From: Brachionus plicatilis
Taxonomy: Eukaryota; Rotifera; Eurotatoria; Ploima; Brachionidae
Length of the DNA stretch: 62,695 nt
NCBI GenBank assembly: GCA_010279815.1
Contig: QEOQ01000508.1
Span: forward strand, 4,766,169-4,828,863
Reading direction: 5' to 3'
Shown here one piece after another: positions 1 to 10,544 of the stretch. The position numbers were made by a program, and so were the translations under genes. Position 1 is the first letter of the stretch. Each line of letters begins with the position of its first letter. Below the pieces are notes generated by a model that ran no database searches, was not told the DNA's origin, and worked only from the letters and a program-made list of their open reading frames with translations.

Positions 1-1020
1 TTGAATCCTGTACTCATATCAGATCTTAAAAAAGCTAAGAATCAAATATAAACTAATTAGGACAGTATACGCATACGCAATTCGAATTATAGAGAAAAAG
101 GCTCCTACCGGAGTAGAGGTAACCGATACTTTAGCTGTGTTTTCAGACCACGACCCACTATATTCCTCGACAATTAGCTTAATGAAACTGTTTTTATAAG
201 AGAAGCATTTTAGCATATACAGTAGAAATTCGATTATATGTAATGAAAAACTTTTTGGTCTTATTTATAATCGAATTTTACATATAATCGAATAGACCTG
301 TAGACACAAATTTTGTCTGATGAAAAAGTTTTGAACAATTAAAAAAGAGGGTTTTTACATAAGATTTTATTTAAAAAAAAAGTTTGAAATAGAATAAAAA
401 AGTATAAAAGTAAAAATTTCTAAAAATTTAGGCTACGTTTTACATTTTTTATCAAAATTTTAAGAGGATATATATTTAAGTTTTTCATTTTATTTATACC
501 AGAAGATACAAAAGACGTTCTTTGTTCCAGGAAATAAGAAAAACAAGAAAAACCAGGTGTCAAAAAATAAGAAAGTATAATCATTATCATTGTATAGTAG
601 CGGAATTAGTATAAAGAGTGGTTTTATCTATCAATTAAGGAAAATTAGCACTTTCCAAAATTAGATCGTGAACTAATGCTTGGACAAATTTAAAAATTTC
701 TAGAAACATAAGACAAGAAGAGTGTCAGTGGCGATTTTTGAAATTATATATAATCGAATTTACATATAACCGAATTACATATAATCGAATTTCTACTGTA
801 TCTAGCACCCATTTGTAAGAATCTTTCCTTAATATACAAAATGTTACTAACTGAAAAGAGACTCCTAGTTGGGCTGTCCCATTTTAACTTATAGATACAC
901 CTAATAGCTCTGTTTTGAACTGTTTGAACAAGTTTTAAGTTGGTCTTAGAAATACATGCTACGGTAAAGATAAAGTAATCAAACATGGAACCAATTAAAG
1001 CTCTATAGATACAAGTGAGG
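1..1020 (-). mobile_element. LINE reverse-transcriptase 3' fragment, split by a MITE
   Basis: Read on the minus strand, about 1020-799 encodes a conserved non-LTR retrotransposon RT C-terminal piece: a YRALIGSMFDY block, then VQNRAIRCIYKL, then a LYIKERFLQMGARY block. This pattern is typical of the CR1/Jockey-group RT thumb. The reading breaks at 798 where a MITE begins and resumes below 218 with an FIKLIVEEY block followed by a TPVGAFF end, the usual C-terminus of these proteins, although in a shifted frame. The copy is 5' truncated and decayed. No RT catalytic motif is in this fragment. Confidence 0.7.
220..798. mobile_element. Tc1/mariner-pogo-like MITE with TA target duplication
   Basis: The element starts CAGTAGAAATTCGATTATAT and ends with the exact reverse complement, and each end is flanked by the dinucleotide TA (218-219 and 799-800). 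Terminal CAGT plus TA duplication is the signature of the Tc1/mariner/pogo superfamily. The 579-bp interior has no transposase ORF and carries extra copies of the ATAATCGAAT motif near both ends (about 270-292 and 750-790). It sits inside the LINE fragment, so it is the younger insertion. Confidence 0.8.
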
Positions 1021-2220
1021 GTTGTTTTTTTGTTGTCAAGAACACGAGCTTATAATTAAGTCAAGATGAGAGCTAAGTGCTTAATGTATATGTCAGCATT
1101 TCGAAGCGTCTAACTTCTGAGATACGTGACAAGTATAATTCTTACTTATCTTTGTGCATCAGTTGACAAGTTGATGAATAAGTGATTATTCGAGGTAACA
1201 AACGTGTTTAAATATTTTATGTTTCAGGAAATAAAGAAGAAATAGTAAGCAATTACACAATGGTCGGCTTTAAGGACCTTTTTATTTAGTACCGAATTAT
1301 CAATTAAAAATTTGAAGCTGAAAATTGATTCGATTCATACATTTAAAATTTTGTGAATCATTTTAATCAACAGGGTTTTAAAAAAAAATTAAACTACGTT
1401 TCAAATACTGCATATAAAAGAGGAACAATCAGAAACAAAAATTGTCAATAAAGAATTTGCATTTTTTTTCTTAAATAAAAGCATTCCTCTGATTGTTTGT
1501 TCAAAAATTTTTATTACAGCCTTTTTTAAATTCTTCATTTTGAAAGACTTAAAATTTTTAATAAACACGCTAATAGTTCAACTTTTTTTTAACAAGTCGC
1601 GGAGTGAGCTACGTCACCTCCTCAACTCCCCTGCTTTATTGGTTTACTGTGATTTAAGAGAATTGTTTATTTTTTTTTGAATCTTCTTATTTAATAGCTA
1701 GTACAAATTTTTCAAAGGGATAAAAGTATTATTCTTTTCTTTGAGTGTGATATCGTAAAATCCACATATAAATTTTGTCGTCATTATTCCCGTAATGGGA
1801 TTATAAACTAAGGAATTCCAAACTTAAATAGCCTTGAATTGAAATCTTCTAATAGTTGATGAATTGTTTCATATTTGCGGTTGGTTTTCATTTCTGAATA
1901 ATTATAAATATTTGTATCATAATATTTGTATATAAAACAAGTTGCGAAGGCTGACAAATGGTATTCATTGCCACATATACCAGATTTTTTTGCTGATAAT
2001 AAAATTTCTCGGTATTTTTTCAATAAAGGTTTTTCTCTTTTCAAATTTTGCCCTGAGAAATCGATTTATTTTCTTATCAAATCTAAAAATTCACCTTTAT
2101 ACTTAATTAAAACTGATAGACATTTAAATCTAAGAAAAGTTGTTTTTTCAAACTGTCAAATAAGCACAATCCGAGCCGAATCTTTTTTTTTTCAAAATAA
2201 ATATTTAATAAACTTTTTCT
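1021..2220. other. gene-poor AT-rich stretch with one short ORF
   Basis: No gene is recognised. On the minus strand 2044-1808 there is a 78-residue open frame containing a CGNEYHLSAFATCF segment faintly reminiscent of the second half of OTU-type cysteine proteases carried by some transposons; this is only an impression. The rest is A/T homopolymer-rich. Confidence 0.3.
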
Positions 2221-2473
2221 CGTGTGTTTATCTGTCAAGTCACACTGTTAGTCCTTCCCCTCTCATTTTTTCATCCGGACTTGGGACCGGCAACGGTATG
2301 ATTGCAACTCAACAGTCAGCAGCCAAAGTTACATATGGGACGTTCATCATAAACAGCGCCACTCATCCGAGCACTTAATGGCTGCGAACTCGGCAACTAT
2401 TTAGACTAGCTTGGAACCACAAACCAAGCGTATCTATATCTGGATACAAGCTTATCCAAACTAAAGACACTTT
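2221..2473 (+). repeat. 253-bp dispersed repeat, copy 1
   Basis: This segment is nearly identical to 21781-22033: I count two mismatches in 253 positions (near 2257 and 2469). It is much less AT-rich than its surroundings and contains the block ACTTGGGACCGGCAACGG. It has no terminal inverted repeats. A third, diverged relative of its central part lies at about 2555-2625. It may be a SINE or the 3' part of a LINE; no tRNA-like A/B boxes are obvious. Confidence 0.85.
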
Positions 2474-2554
2474 ACTTTTTTCACTAAGGCTTTTTTGACC
2501 CAACAGACTATCATCAGCTCTAGCTTGCAAGCCTCCTCATCCCGGCCTCTATGC

Positions 2555-2640
2555 GCCTGCGTCATCATCACCCCTCCTCTTTTTTCACCCGGGCTTGGGA
2601 CCGGCCATGTTGGCAGAGTTAATAACAATGATTCTTTCTA
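2555..2640 (+). repeat. diverged relative of the 253-bp repeat
   Basis: Contains a CCTCCTCTTTTTTCACCCGG block followed by GCTTGGGACCGGCCATG, matching the corresponding part of the 253-bp repeat (CTTCCCCTC...CATCCGGACTTGGGACCGGC) with several substitutions. It then runs into a different tail. This suggests a family of related 3' ends rather than a unique duplication. Confidence 0.55.
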
Positions 2641-3109
2641 ACAAGTTTTTCTAATTGCCTGTATTAACATGTTCATAAAAACTTTAATTCAATTATTTTT
2701 CTACTCATGAAAAAACTCTAAACATTCTAAAATTATTTGATGGTTTCATAGATTTTTTATTTACAACTGATCGAAAATTCAACTTTATGAAAGACTTTAT
2801 GAAAATTCAACTTTTTTTTTGAAAGTTTTAATTTAATTATTTTTTTTTCATTAATTTTGAAATTTTTTTAAAATAATTTTTTTTAATAACTTTTTATATT
2901 TTCCTTTTTTTTCTTTTTTTTATACTTGTCCATCGGACTTAAATTTTAATAAATAAAAATAATAATAATAATGTACTAACGACTAACAACTATACTCAGA
3001 GTGTATGGCTTTGATGATCTGACACTAAAATGAATTGAAGCTTTCTAGAAAAAAAGAAGATAACGAGTTGCTCAAGATGAAATTTTGTTGGATAGAATTG
3101 AGATTATAA

Positions 3110-3700
3110 GCGTTTTTACCACACGAGTCAGTGATTGGTTCACTATTGTTCGTTTTGTATGTCAATAATCTACCGAATAAAAAAGAGAATGTTGTCAAAA
3201 TGTATGCAGATGATACTAAAATGTACTCGCAAACGGTATTAGAAATAACCGCAACGAGACTACAATCAGATTTAGATTTGGTTACCAAGTGAAATCAACA
3301 TTGGTTTCTTTTCTTCAAAAATCAAAAAGTGTGGTCATGCATTATGGTCATAATAACAAAAATTTTCCTTATTTCCGTAAGCAGTTATCGACGTCATAAT
3401 TCGAAAGAGATCTTGAAGTAATTTTTAATACAAATCTGAACTAGAGGCTATAAAAAAAGCAAATCAAATTCTAGGTCGTATCAGGAAATCATTCGCTTGT
3501 TTTGATTGAAAGTTTTCTAGATCCCTGTATTTAACTTTTGTTATTTTTATTTATTTATTGTTTATTTGTTTTCTGTACCGAGCTTGTTCATCCTCTTTTG
3601 GAATTTGTAGTTCTCGTATGGTCTCCCAGAGAAACTTAAGAGCGTGAAAAATTAGTGAAAAAAACGTCAGATTTGGTTAAAAAATTGTATACTAAGGATA
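3110..3700 (+). mobile_element. decayed LINE reverse transcriptase fragment with YADD motif
   Basis: Forward translation gives the RT core: an IGSLLFVLYVNNLPN block, then a MYADDTKMYS catalytic loop at about 3200-3230, then a LQSDLDLVTK helix. A TGA stop interrupts at about 3289 where a tryptophan is expected. Further recognisable pieces follow in shifted frames (an AIKKANQILGRIRK block near 3450, and HPLLEF...VWSP near 3590). The combination is a CR1/Jockey-type RT. It is inactivated by stops and frameshifts. Confidence 0.8.
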
Positions 3701-3940
3701 ATAAATAAAAAATAGCTTTTGTTGAAAGTGATAAGCGTTTTTTTATGAAAGTTTACCGAAAGCTTCACGGACATCTGTTATTAACTATATTGAAGGATTG
3801 AAAATAAATTCTCTTTAAACAACCGATTTCTTAATTAAACAAAATTACCGAACATTTTCCCATCCTGCACTAAGACAATGCAATTTTTTTCTACTTTAAT
3901 TAACTAAGCACTCGCCCTTTATTTTATTTATTTAGCTAAG

Positions 3941-4025
3941 TTATTTATTTATTTATTAAAAATATAGTCAGAGTTATACCATGGCAGTTTGGATTGGATC
4001 TTAGTCCTTCCTTTCAGCCAAATTT
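3941..4025 (+). repeat. LINE/SINE-type 3' end repeat (GCAGTTTGG...CCTTTCAGCC)
   Basis: After a TTTA-rich run, the segment GCAGTTTGGATTGGATCTTA...CCTTTCAGCC recurs in similar form at about 35170-35215 (GCAGTTTGGAATGGTCGC...CCCTTTCAGCC). Dispersed position and simple-sequence flank suggest a retroelement 3' end. Confidence 0.45.
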
Positions 4026-4555
4026 TTTTAGTTCATACTTTAAAAAAAGTAAATACAATAAAAGAATTAAAAATGTAAGACAAAAAGAAAAAATATGATT
4101 AAAGTTAGAAAAGAGTTCTTTTTTATTTAGCTTATTTAATAATTATTTCAGTTCGAAAAAAATTTTTTTTAGGAAGTAATTATATAAATTAAATTTATTA
4201 TTTTTATTCAAATTTTTAAAAATTTTATAATAAAAAATCCTAAGCTCGGTTAAAAAATATTGAAATATTTTATTTTTATTTTAATTCTATTAACTAAACT
4301 AGCAGATCATTTTTTAAAAAAACTTCACTTTTAACAAATAAATAGTGTATTAAATTCATATAAAATTTTCGAAAATTTCACGTTCTTATCAATTTTAACG
4401 TTTATTTACGTTTTTTTCACGTTAGTCATTATCACTGGGCTCCAATTCTTAAGTCTGATTGTGAGAATGTTGAAATGATTCAATGCAGACCTACGAAATT
4501 TGTTTTTTCAATTAGTAACAAAAGCAATTTGAAGGCTTTGAAAAGAGTTGTTTAA

Positions 4556-4830
4556 ATGTCATCAAGTCAAGTCTTTTGACTTGACTTGAAATTTATTTTT
4601 TTTTAGAAAAGTCTTTTGACTTGACTTGAAATTTATTTTTTTTTAGAAAAGTCTTTTGACTTGACTTGAAATTTATTTTTTTTTTAAAAAGTCTTTTGAC
4701 TTAATGAATTTTTTGCCGTTCCATCTAGTTATTAAGGCGGCCATTTTTATTTCAAAGTCTTTGAAATGTCTTTTTTCAGATAAAAAATTTGAATCAAAAA
4801 AAAAATCAAGTCAAGTCTTTTGACTTGTCT
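4556..4830. repeat. tandem palindromic repeat with AAGTCTTTTGACTTGACTTG core
   Basis: Three adjacent units of roughly 48 bp each contain AAGTCTTTTGACTTGACTTG followed by AAATTTATTTTTTTTT. The core is itself an interrupted palindrome (CAAGTCAAGTC / GACTTGACTTG). Two more copies, at about 4561-4590 and 4806-4830, bracket the array and can pair with it. It ends where the next LINE fragment begins. Confidence 0.7.
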
Positions 4831-4832
4831 GG

Positions 4833-5125
4833 CTTTGGACATTCGAAATCTGGTGGAAAGAAAAATAGGTGATCTTATTCAATTGTACAAGTTCGTGCAT
4901 GGAATAGAATTGGTTGAAAAAAGCAACAACTTTAATGTCATAAAAAACCAAGGAAGTGGTCACTTCTTCAAATATCACAAAGAAATTTCGAGGCTCTAAA
5001 ATAAAGATAACTTTTTATTCAAAAGAACCGCTGGCACATGGAACTCGCTTCCAAATCAATTAATTGAAGCCCCAAATGTTAACAGCTTTAAAGCAGGCAT
5101 TGATTGCTTGATGAGCACCAATTAA
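4833..5125 (+). mobile_element. LINE C-terminal coding fragment
   Basis: Forward frame encodes a typical CR1/RTE-like C-terminus: LDIRNLVERKIGDLIQLYKF, then a FKRTAGTWNSLPNQLIEAPN block, then VNSFKAGID and a stop at about 5123. One in-frame TAA interrupts it near 4998. The WNSLP and VNSFK motifs are characteristic of non-LTR retrotransposon ends. It could be the 3' portion of the same family as the RT core at 3.1-3.7 kb. Confidence 0.7.
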
Positions 5126-5474
5126 TCACATCAGCTGTCAACGTGCCTTTTCAGCACACTCACTGACTAGCCAGCTATAGTCAAAAATACTACTTCTACT
5201 TGCTATGATCTAAAATTTTCATGCAATATCATTTTTTTAAAGCTAAAATCCGAAAAAAACTAATGACATAAATGTTAAAATTAAATTAAATATTTAACTA
5301 ATAGTGATATCTAGACAAGTGTTTTTTTTATTTTTAAATAATAGCAAAAAAAAGTCCATTATATTTATTAAATATTTGCTTGATTGATAAATATTTTATA
5401 ATAAATTGGATTGAACTATAAAAAATTAAATTTTTCTAAATAAAAAATGACTTTTTTCATCACCGATTTTAAAT

Positions 5475-8242
5475 TCAAATTTCCAAAGCAGGAATACTAA
5501 AATCAAATGGCAGCTCGTCTTTTTCTTGCTTTGCTTCAGTTTTATTCGAATCCTTCTTCTTGACAGATTTTTTTTTCTTAGTCTTGTTTTCTTTTTCGCT
5601 AATCAAGCCATTTAGACTGAAAGTATCCGGATTAATGCTCAATTTATCAACACGACCACCTATAGTTGTGTTTTTACGCGACAATTTAAGGTCTGAATTA
5701 CTTTCAAACGGAGCAATACTATTTATTCCCCAGATGAAATCGAATGGATTTTTGGGAATTTCTTTAACTTCTTTGGCTATCGGAACTGATTTTAATCTAC
5801 CGGGAAATTCTTCTGATTCATTTTTCTCGTTCAAATTCTCATTCAAATCTTCAACATTTAGCTTTATTTCGTCATTTTTTTCAGTGTCTAAATTTTCAAC
5901 ATTTTCAGGCTCATCATAATCAGGAAATTTAGCAATCTCAGCTCGCTTTCGTGAAAATATGGGAGTCAATTTTTTTGGCTTGGACGGATAATTTTTAACC
6001 TCATCCTTAATCTCGTTATTTTCAGTATTTTCTGTAATTTTAATAGGGTCTTCATTTTTTGTTAAAGGAGTCCAAAAGCCTAAATTGTAAAAATAGAATT
6101 TTTTTTCAAAATTTTTCTAACAAACCTTGATTTGAATCAGCCGTTTTCGGCAGTATAGATTGATTTAGGGAACTTGGTGTGCCACCCATTATAATAGGTC
6201 TTTTTTAAAGATTAATTAAAAAATAAATAATTTACAAAAAAAAACATCACTTGAAATTGTTTATCATCATAGATTCTTTTTTCTTTTTCCTCACTTAATA
6301 AAAAATAATTAAATGAAAAATGTGAGGATTTTTTTGTCCAAAAATTTACCGAAAAAGACCACTCCAGCTACCAGCAGCAGAATCAAAGCAAAAACTAGTA
6401 ACAAAACAGCTCCAATAATTTCCAAATATGCTTTTAATTAAAAAGATTATTAGTTTCATCATGAGCAAAGGTAAAATTACCATAGTCAAAATCTGAAATT
6501 GGCTGAATGGTGCTGTATCCAGTACAGTATGCATTTGCAACAATTACAATAATTGCTGCACCAAGTTCCAATACAGCATCAATACATATTCCAATTATTA
6601 CTCCAAAGTTTATATCATCAGCTTAAAATTTATATTTAATAATTTTAATAATATATATTGAAGGCCGATTGTAAATTTATTAAAAATTAAAATACAGAAC
6701 AAAAATTAAAACTATTAAATATTTTTTCTTATAGCTAAAAAATGTTCCTTGAAGGTACAATAAACTTTGTTGCATCGTTTGGTCCTCTTTGAAAGAATTC
6801 TTAAATCTTCTAAAAAATAAACTTTTAATTTTTAGAGAAAAAAATTGTTCGATATTTTAATTTTGTTGGTATATTTCTGTGAAAAATTTCACAATTAGTT
6901 TTGAAGCTTAAAGAGATAAAGCAAAGTCTTAAGCATAGTTTTAACAGAGCTGAGCTAAAAATTTAAAAAATTTTTTACTATTATTTTTGAAATTAAAATT
7001 TAAATTAGAATCACACATTGAACTAAATGTTTAATTCAAACGATTTAAATGACAGTTATTTAAATATTTTTTAAAATGAATAAACAAAGTACTGAAAAGA
7101 AGGCTATTCCATTCTGAATTGCCCTGAATAATTTTGCTAAATAATTTTTGAAATAAAATCAAAATTTAAAAATTTTTTAATAATAATTACCCAAACTGAG
7201 TCTTATAGCATAATGAAGTATTAAGATCCAATTGAGAATACAACCGAATAAAAACATCACAACAATTAGAATTGGGGCGTATGCAGTATCACCAATTACT
7301 TAAAAAAAAAAATTAATTTATTTTCAATTAAATAAAAAAACTTACATTGAGGGCTGATCCAAAATATAATTGATATAATGAAACAGAAAGCACTAATTAT
7401 TAGAACCAGAGCTAGAAAAAATGTTTCGACTAAAGTTCCGAAAAAAGAAAAATGGAAAAATAGAGAAGCAAAAACCAGAGTTAAAAATGTAATTATTAAT
7501 ATTGCGTATTGAGCTGGATTGAATCCATCTAAGCAAACACCGGTACTATTAGTAGAGCTTACTGTGGCTGTGGTTGCCAATATTGTAGTTGCCGGACTAG
7601 TTGTGGTTGTTGTAGTTGTACTCGTTGTAGTAGTAGTTGTAGTTGTAGTTGTTGTTGTTGTGGTTGTAGTAGTTGTAGTTGTGGTAGTAGTTGTTGTAGT
7701 AGTAGTTGTTGTAGTTGTTGTTGTTGTTGTGGTTGTAGTAGTTGTAGTAGTGGTTGTAGTTGAAAAAATTGTCAAAGTTGCAGCAGATGATTTGACAGGA
7801 CTACAAGCAGTTCCTACAAATCTGTTACAAGTGCATTCGTATTCATAGTTTTGATCATCAAAATCAACATTTACAATTGTGATATAGGCTGTAAAATTAT
7901 TCCCAATAGGTGCAAATCTGACCACAAATTTATCAGTTAAAAAAGGAAAGTTGTTATAATATATTAATTCAAAAGTGTTTGGATCTCCGACTGGATAATA
8001 TGTGATTATGAATCCATCAATTGATATTACAGATACATCGCACCGTATAGTCACATTAGTACCCAATAGAGCAGAATATGAATTTGGATTCATCTGAATT
8101 GTCTGAGCAAAACACCCATATTCTTGAAAAAAACAAGATGAAAAAATTAAAAAAAAAGAATAAAAAAATATTTACTCTCAACCAAAAAAATCAGAATTAA
8201 ACTAATAATTAAATGTTTTGTTGTCACATTAATATTTGGCAT
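5475..8242 (-). CDS. Ig-domain, five-transmembrane protein A (CD47-like topology)
   Basis: Eight exons on the minus strand: 8242-8176, 8122-7346, 7298-7191, 6621-6481, 6430-6350, 6293-6251, 6199-6126, 6079-5475; phases agree throughout and give 631 residues. Residues 1-27 look like a signal peptide ending CFA. Residues ~33-142 form an Ig-like domain with a B-strand Cys (IRCDV) and a CTCNRFVGTAC segment. Residues ~143-200 are almost pure Thr, then Ser/Thr-rich: a probable O-glycosylated stalk. Five hydrophobic segments follow (~228-251, 252-278, 289-313, 322-349, 367-390), placing the ~240-residue Lys/Glu-rich tail in the cytoplasm. Extracellular Ig plus five membrane passes is the layout of CD47, but I see no clear sequence match, so function is not assigned. 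The next gene upstream is a paralogue only ~200 bp away. Most introns are 50-110 bp, the longest ~570 bp (6622-7190). Confidence 0.85.
7610..7762 (-). repeat. (ACN)n poly-threonine minisatellite inside exon 2
   Basis: On the plus strand this is an impure GTT/GTA/GTG run; on the coding strand it gives more than 50 consecutive Thr codons with mixed third positions (ACA, ACT, ACC). The codon mixture means the tract is kept at protein level or is old, rather than a fresh trinucleotide slip. It separates the Ig domain from the first membrane segment. Confidence 0.85.
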
Positions 8243-8440
8243 TGATAAATTTGAATAAGCTAACTCTGTCAAAATAAAAATAAGATATTTTGAAATTTTG
8301 AAATTTTCTTTAAAATTGTGAATATTAAGTCACAATTTATTAAATCAATTAGTTACTTGAATCTATCGTAAATTTATTTTTAAAAATTTTAAAGAAATTA
8401 ATTTTTAATTTTATAAAAAAAGATTCTTTTTTTATCTACA

Positions 8441-10544
8441 TTATGAGTGTGATATTCGAGTAAGTCCACTTTTGTTAAATTGTGAATCAGCAGTGGAACT
8501 GTTATCATCGTTAGATATTAAATAATCTTTATCTTTGGAGGATTTAGCTTTAGTGGTTTTAGCCTTTGTTACTTTTGAGGTCTTCAAACTATTTTCCGAT
8601 AAATCACTGGCTTTCCGAGCTCCTAAAGCTATTTTACTTTTGCTTATTTCTGAAAATTTGTTATCCGAATCCCAGATGAAACTGGGATTGCCGAATTGTG
8701 CTGGCTTGGACAAACCAACTTCCTCAAATACTTTTGTCTTTGGCCTAATGGGTGTTTGAGTTTTGGGCACTTCTGGTTCCTTTTCTAGCTCTTGGTTTGA
8801 GTTTGGACTTGATTCATCTTCTTTCATTGTAACATCCGAAACAAAAGTATCGTTTCTTTTTTTGGCAAAGTTCGGTGCCAATTTAGCAGCAGGTTTAGGT
8901 GGAAAAGATTCATCGGATAGATTCGATTTACTTTCTTAAACAAATGTTCTTGATTAATTGATAAAAAAAATTTTTATGGTTATTTTAAAAACTTTGAAAT
9001 GTAGGTCTTGGTTGGGCCGAATTAGGAGCACTTGGAAAGTTAAATGGTGTCACTGTTGGACTCAATACTTTGCTAATAAATATTTTAAATTTAATATTTT
9101 TACACCAATTTCTAAACAATTCTGTTCAAAATACCTTAAACTTGAAAATTTTTCATTATCTTTTTTTTTCTTTTGAACTTAAATATTTTTAATTTATCAA
9201 ATTATTTTAGAATTTAGTTATGCTAAACTTACCGAAAAAAATGACGCCGGATATTATAAAAATAAAACCTGAAAATACTAAAAGAAGCAATGCAGCAATT
9301 AATTCCACATAAGCTTTTATTTTCCTCATAGACTTAAATTTTTTTTAAGATTAATTAAAAATTTACAATAATTTAAATCTCCGATTGCAGATATGCTTGT
9401 TTGGCCAGTACAATAAGCATTTGCAATTATGAGCAAAATAGCTGTTCCCAATTCCAGAACACCAATGGCACATATTATAACATTGACAATCAAATGTGTT
9501 TGATTGTCTTGCTTATATCAGTAAAATTTAATTTAAATTTAATTTTTTATTTTTACTTAATCCCAAGCGAATTGAATATTGGAGAATCAAGATCCATTGA
9601 AATAAGCAAGCACCTAACTCGCAGCATATTATCACAAGTGGTACCGTTGTTGAGTCAGAAGAAACTTAAATTAAACCATCATTTTTTAATAAAATTTATT
9701 TATTTTTGTTTATTTACGAGTAGGATTTATCCAGAAAATCAAACTCACCACAATCAAGACCAAAGATAGGACAAGAGTCAAAACCAGGAAAAAAGTTTCA
9801 GGCACAGTTCCTTTAAAATAAAAAAAATAAAAAAATCAAATTTTCACTCTTGATTATACCATAAAAAGAAAAGTGAAAAAGTAATGTAGCTACAACAAGA
9901 ACGACAAAATTCAAAATAACTAATGTATACTGAACTGTGTTCCAAGCTCCGTCCAAACAAGTACTATCTTAAAGATGATTTTTAATTTTTTATTTCAATA
10001 AATTATCAATAACATACTTGAGCTTGTAGAACTAATTGAATTTGTAATTGAAGTGGTAGTGGTTGTGGAGGTTGTAGTTAAAATGACTATAGTCGCTGTA
10101 TCAAAGCTTGAAGCACTGCATCCAGATATTCTAAAATGGTTGCATGAAACTTCATAAGTATTGAGAGCATCAGAAAAAATTGTATTTTTGATCTCAAAAG
10201 TTGAAATTATGTCGGTGCCAGAGCTTTCGAATGAAACTGCATACTTAGATTGATCTGCAGAACTTGTATAAGCACCTTCATAAAAAACCGTTATTCCACT
10301 AGAAGGCGTACTTGTAGGGTAATATCGCCAAACGATCCCTTCTTCACCAAAACCCGTCAATGTAGCTTTTAAAAAAACTGAACTTCCATATTGAACTGAA
10401 TATGACGACTGAGTAAATGATACACTAAAAGCCACATTTACTGAAATTTAATATCAATAATTTTTTCTAAATTTAAATAAAAAAATTACTTTTAAGCAAA
10501 TTGTAAAGGCATATAATATCGAAATAGATGTGGACAAGTTTCAT
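8441..10544 (-). CDS. Ig-domain, five-transmembrane protein B (paralogue of A)
   Basis: Nine exons on the minus strand: 10544-10490, 10440-10018, 9967-9860, 9810-9718, 9664-9557, 9507-9367, 9313-9233, 9067-8993, 8934-8441; all internal introns are phase 1 and the sum is 525 residues. A short hydrophobic start (residues 1-19) is followed by an Ig-like domain (~20-140) with an SCNHFRISGC segment matching CNRFVGTAC in A, a short Ser/Thr stretch, five hydrophobic segments (~173-195, 197-223, 233-257, 267-294, 311-336) and a ~190-residue charged tail. Segments such as LFHFSFYG, PETFF, WILILQYSIRL and ANAYCTG align with A. Exons of 108, 141 and 81 bp are equal in both genes, proving tandem duplication. 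Unlike A, the B-strand Cys of the Ig fold is missing (KATLT in its place) and the Thr stalk is short. Function unknown. Confidence 0.85.

Noticed and set aside
7519..7848. Forward-strand 109-codon frame rich in Val
   Set aside because: It is the antisense reading of the poly-Thr (ACN) tract of Ig-5TM gene A; the minus-strand gene explains the sequence.
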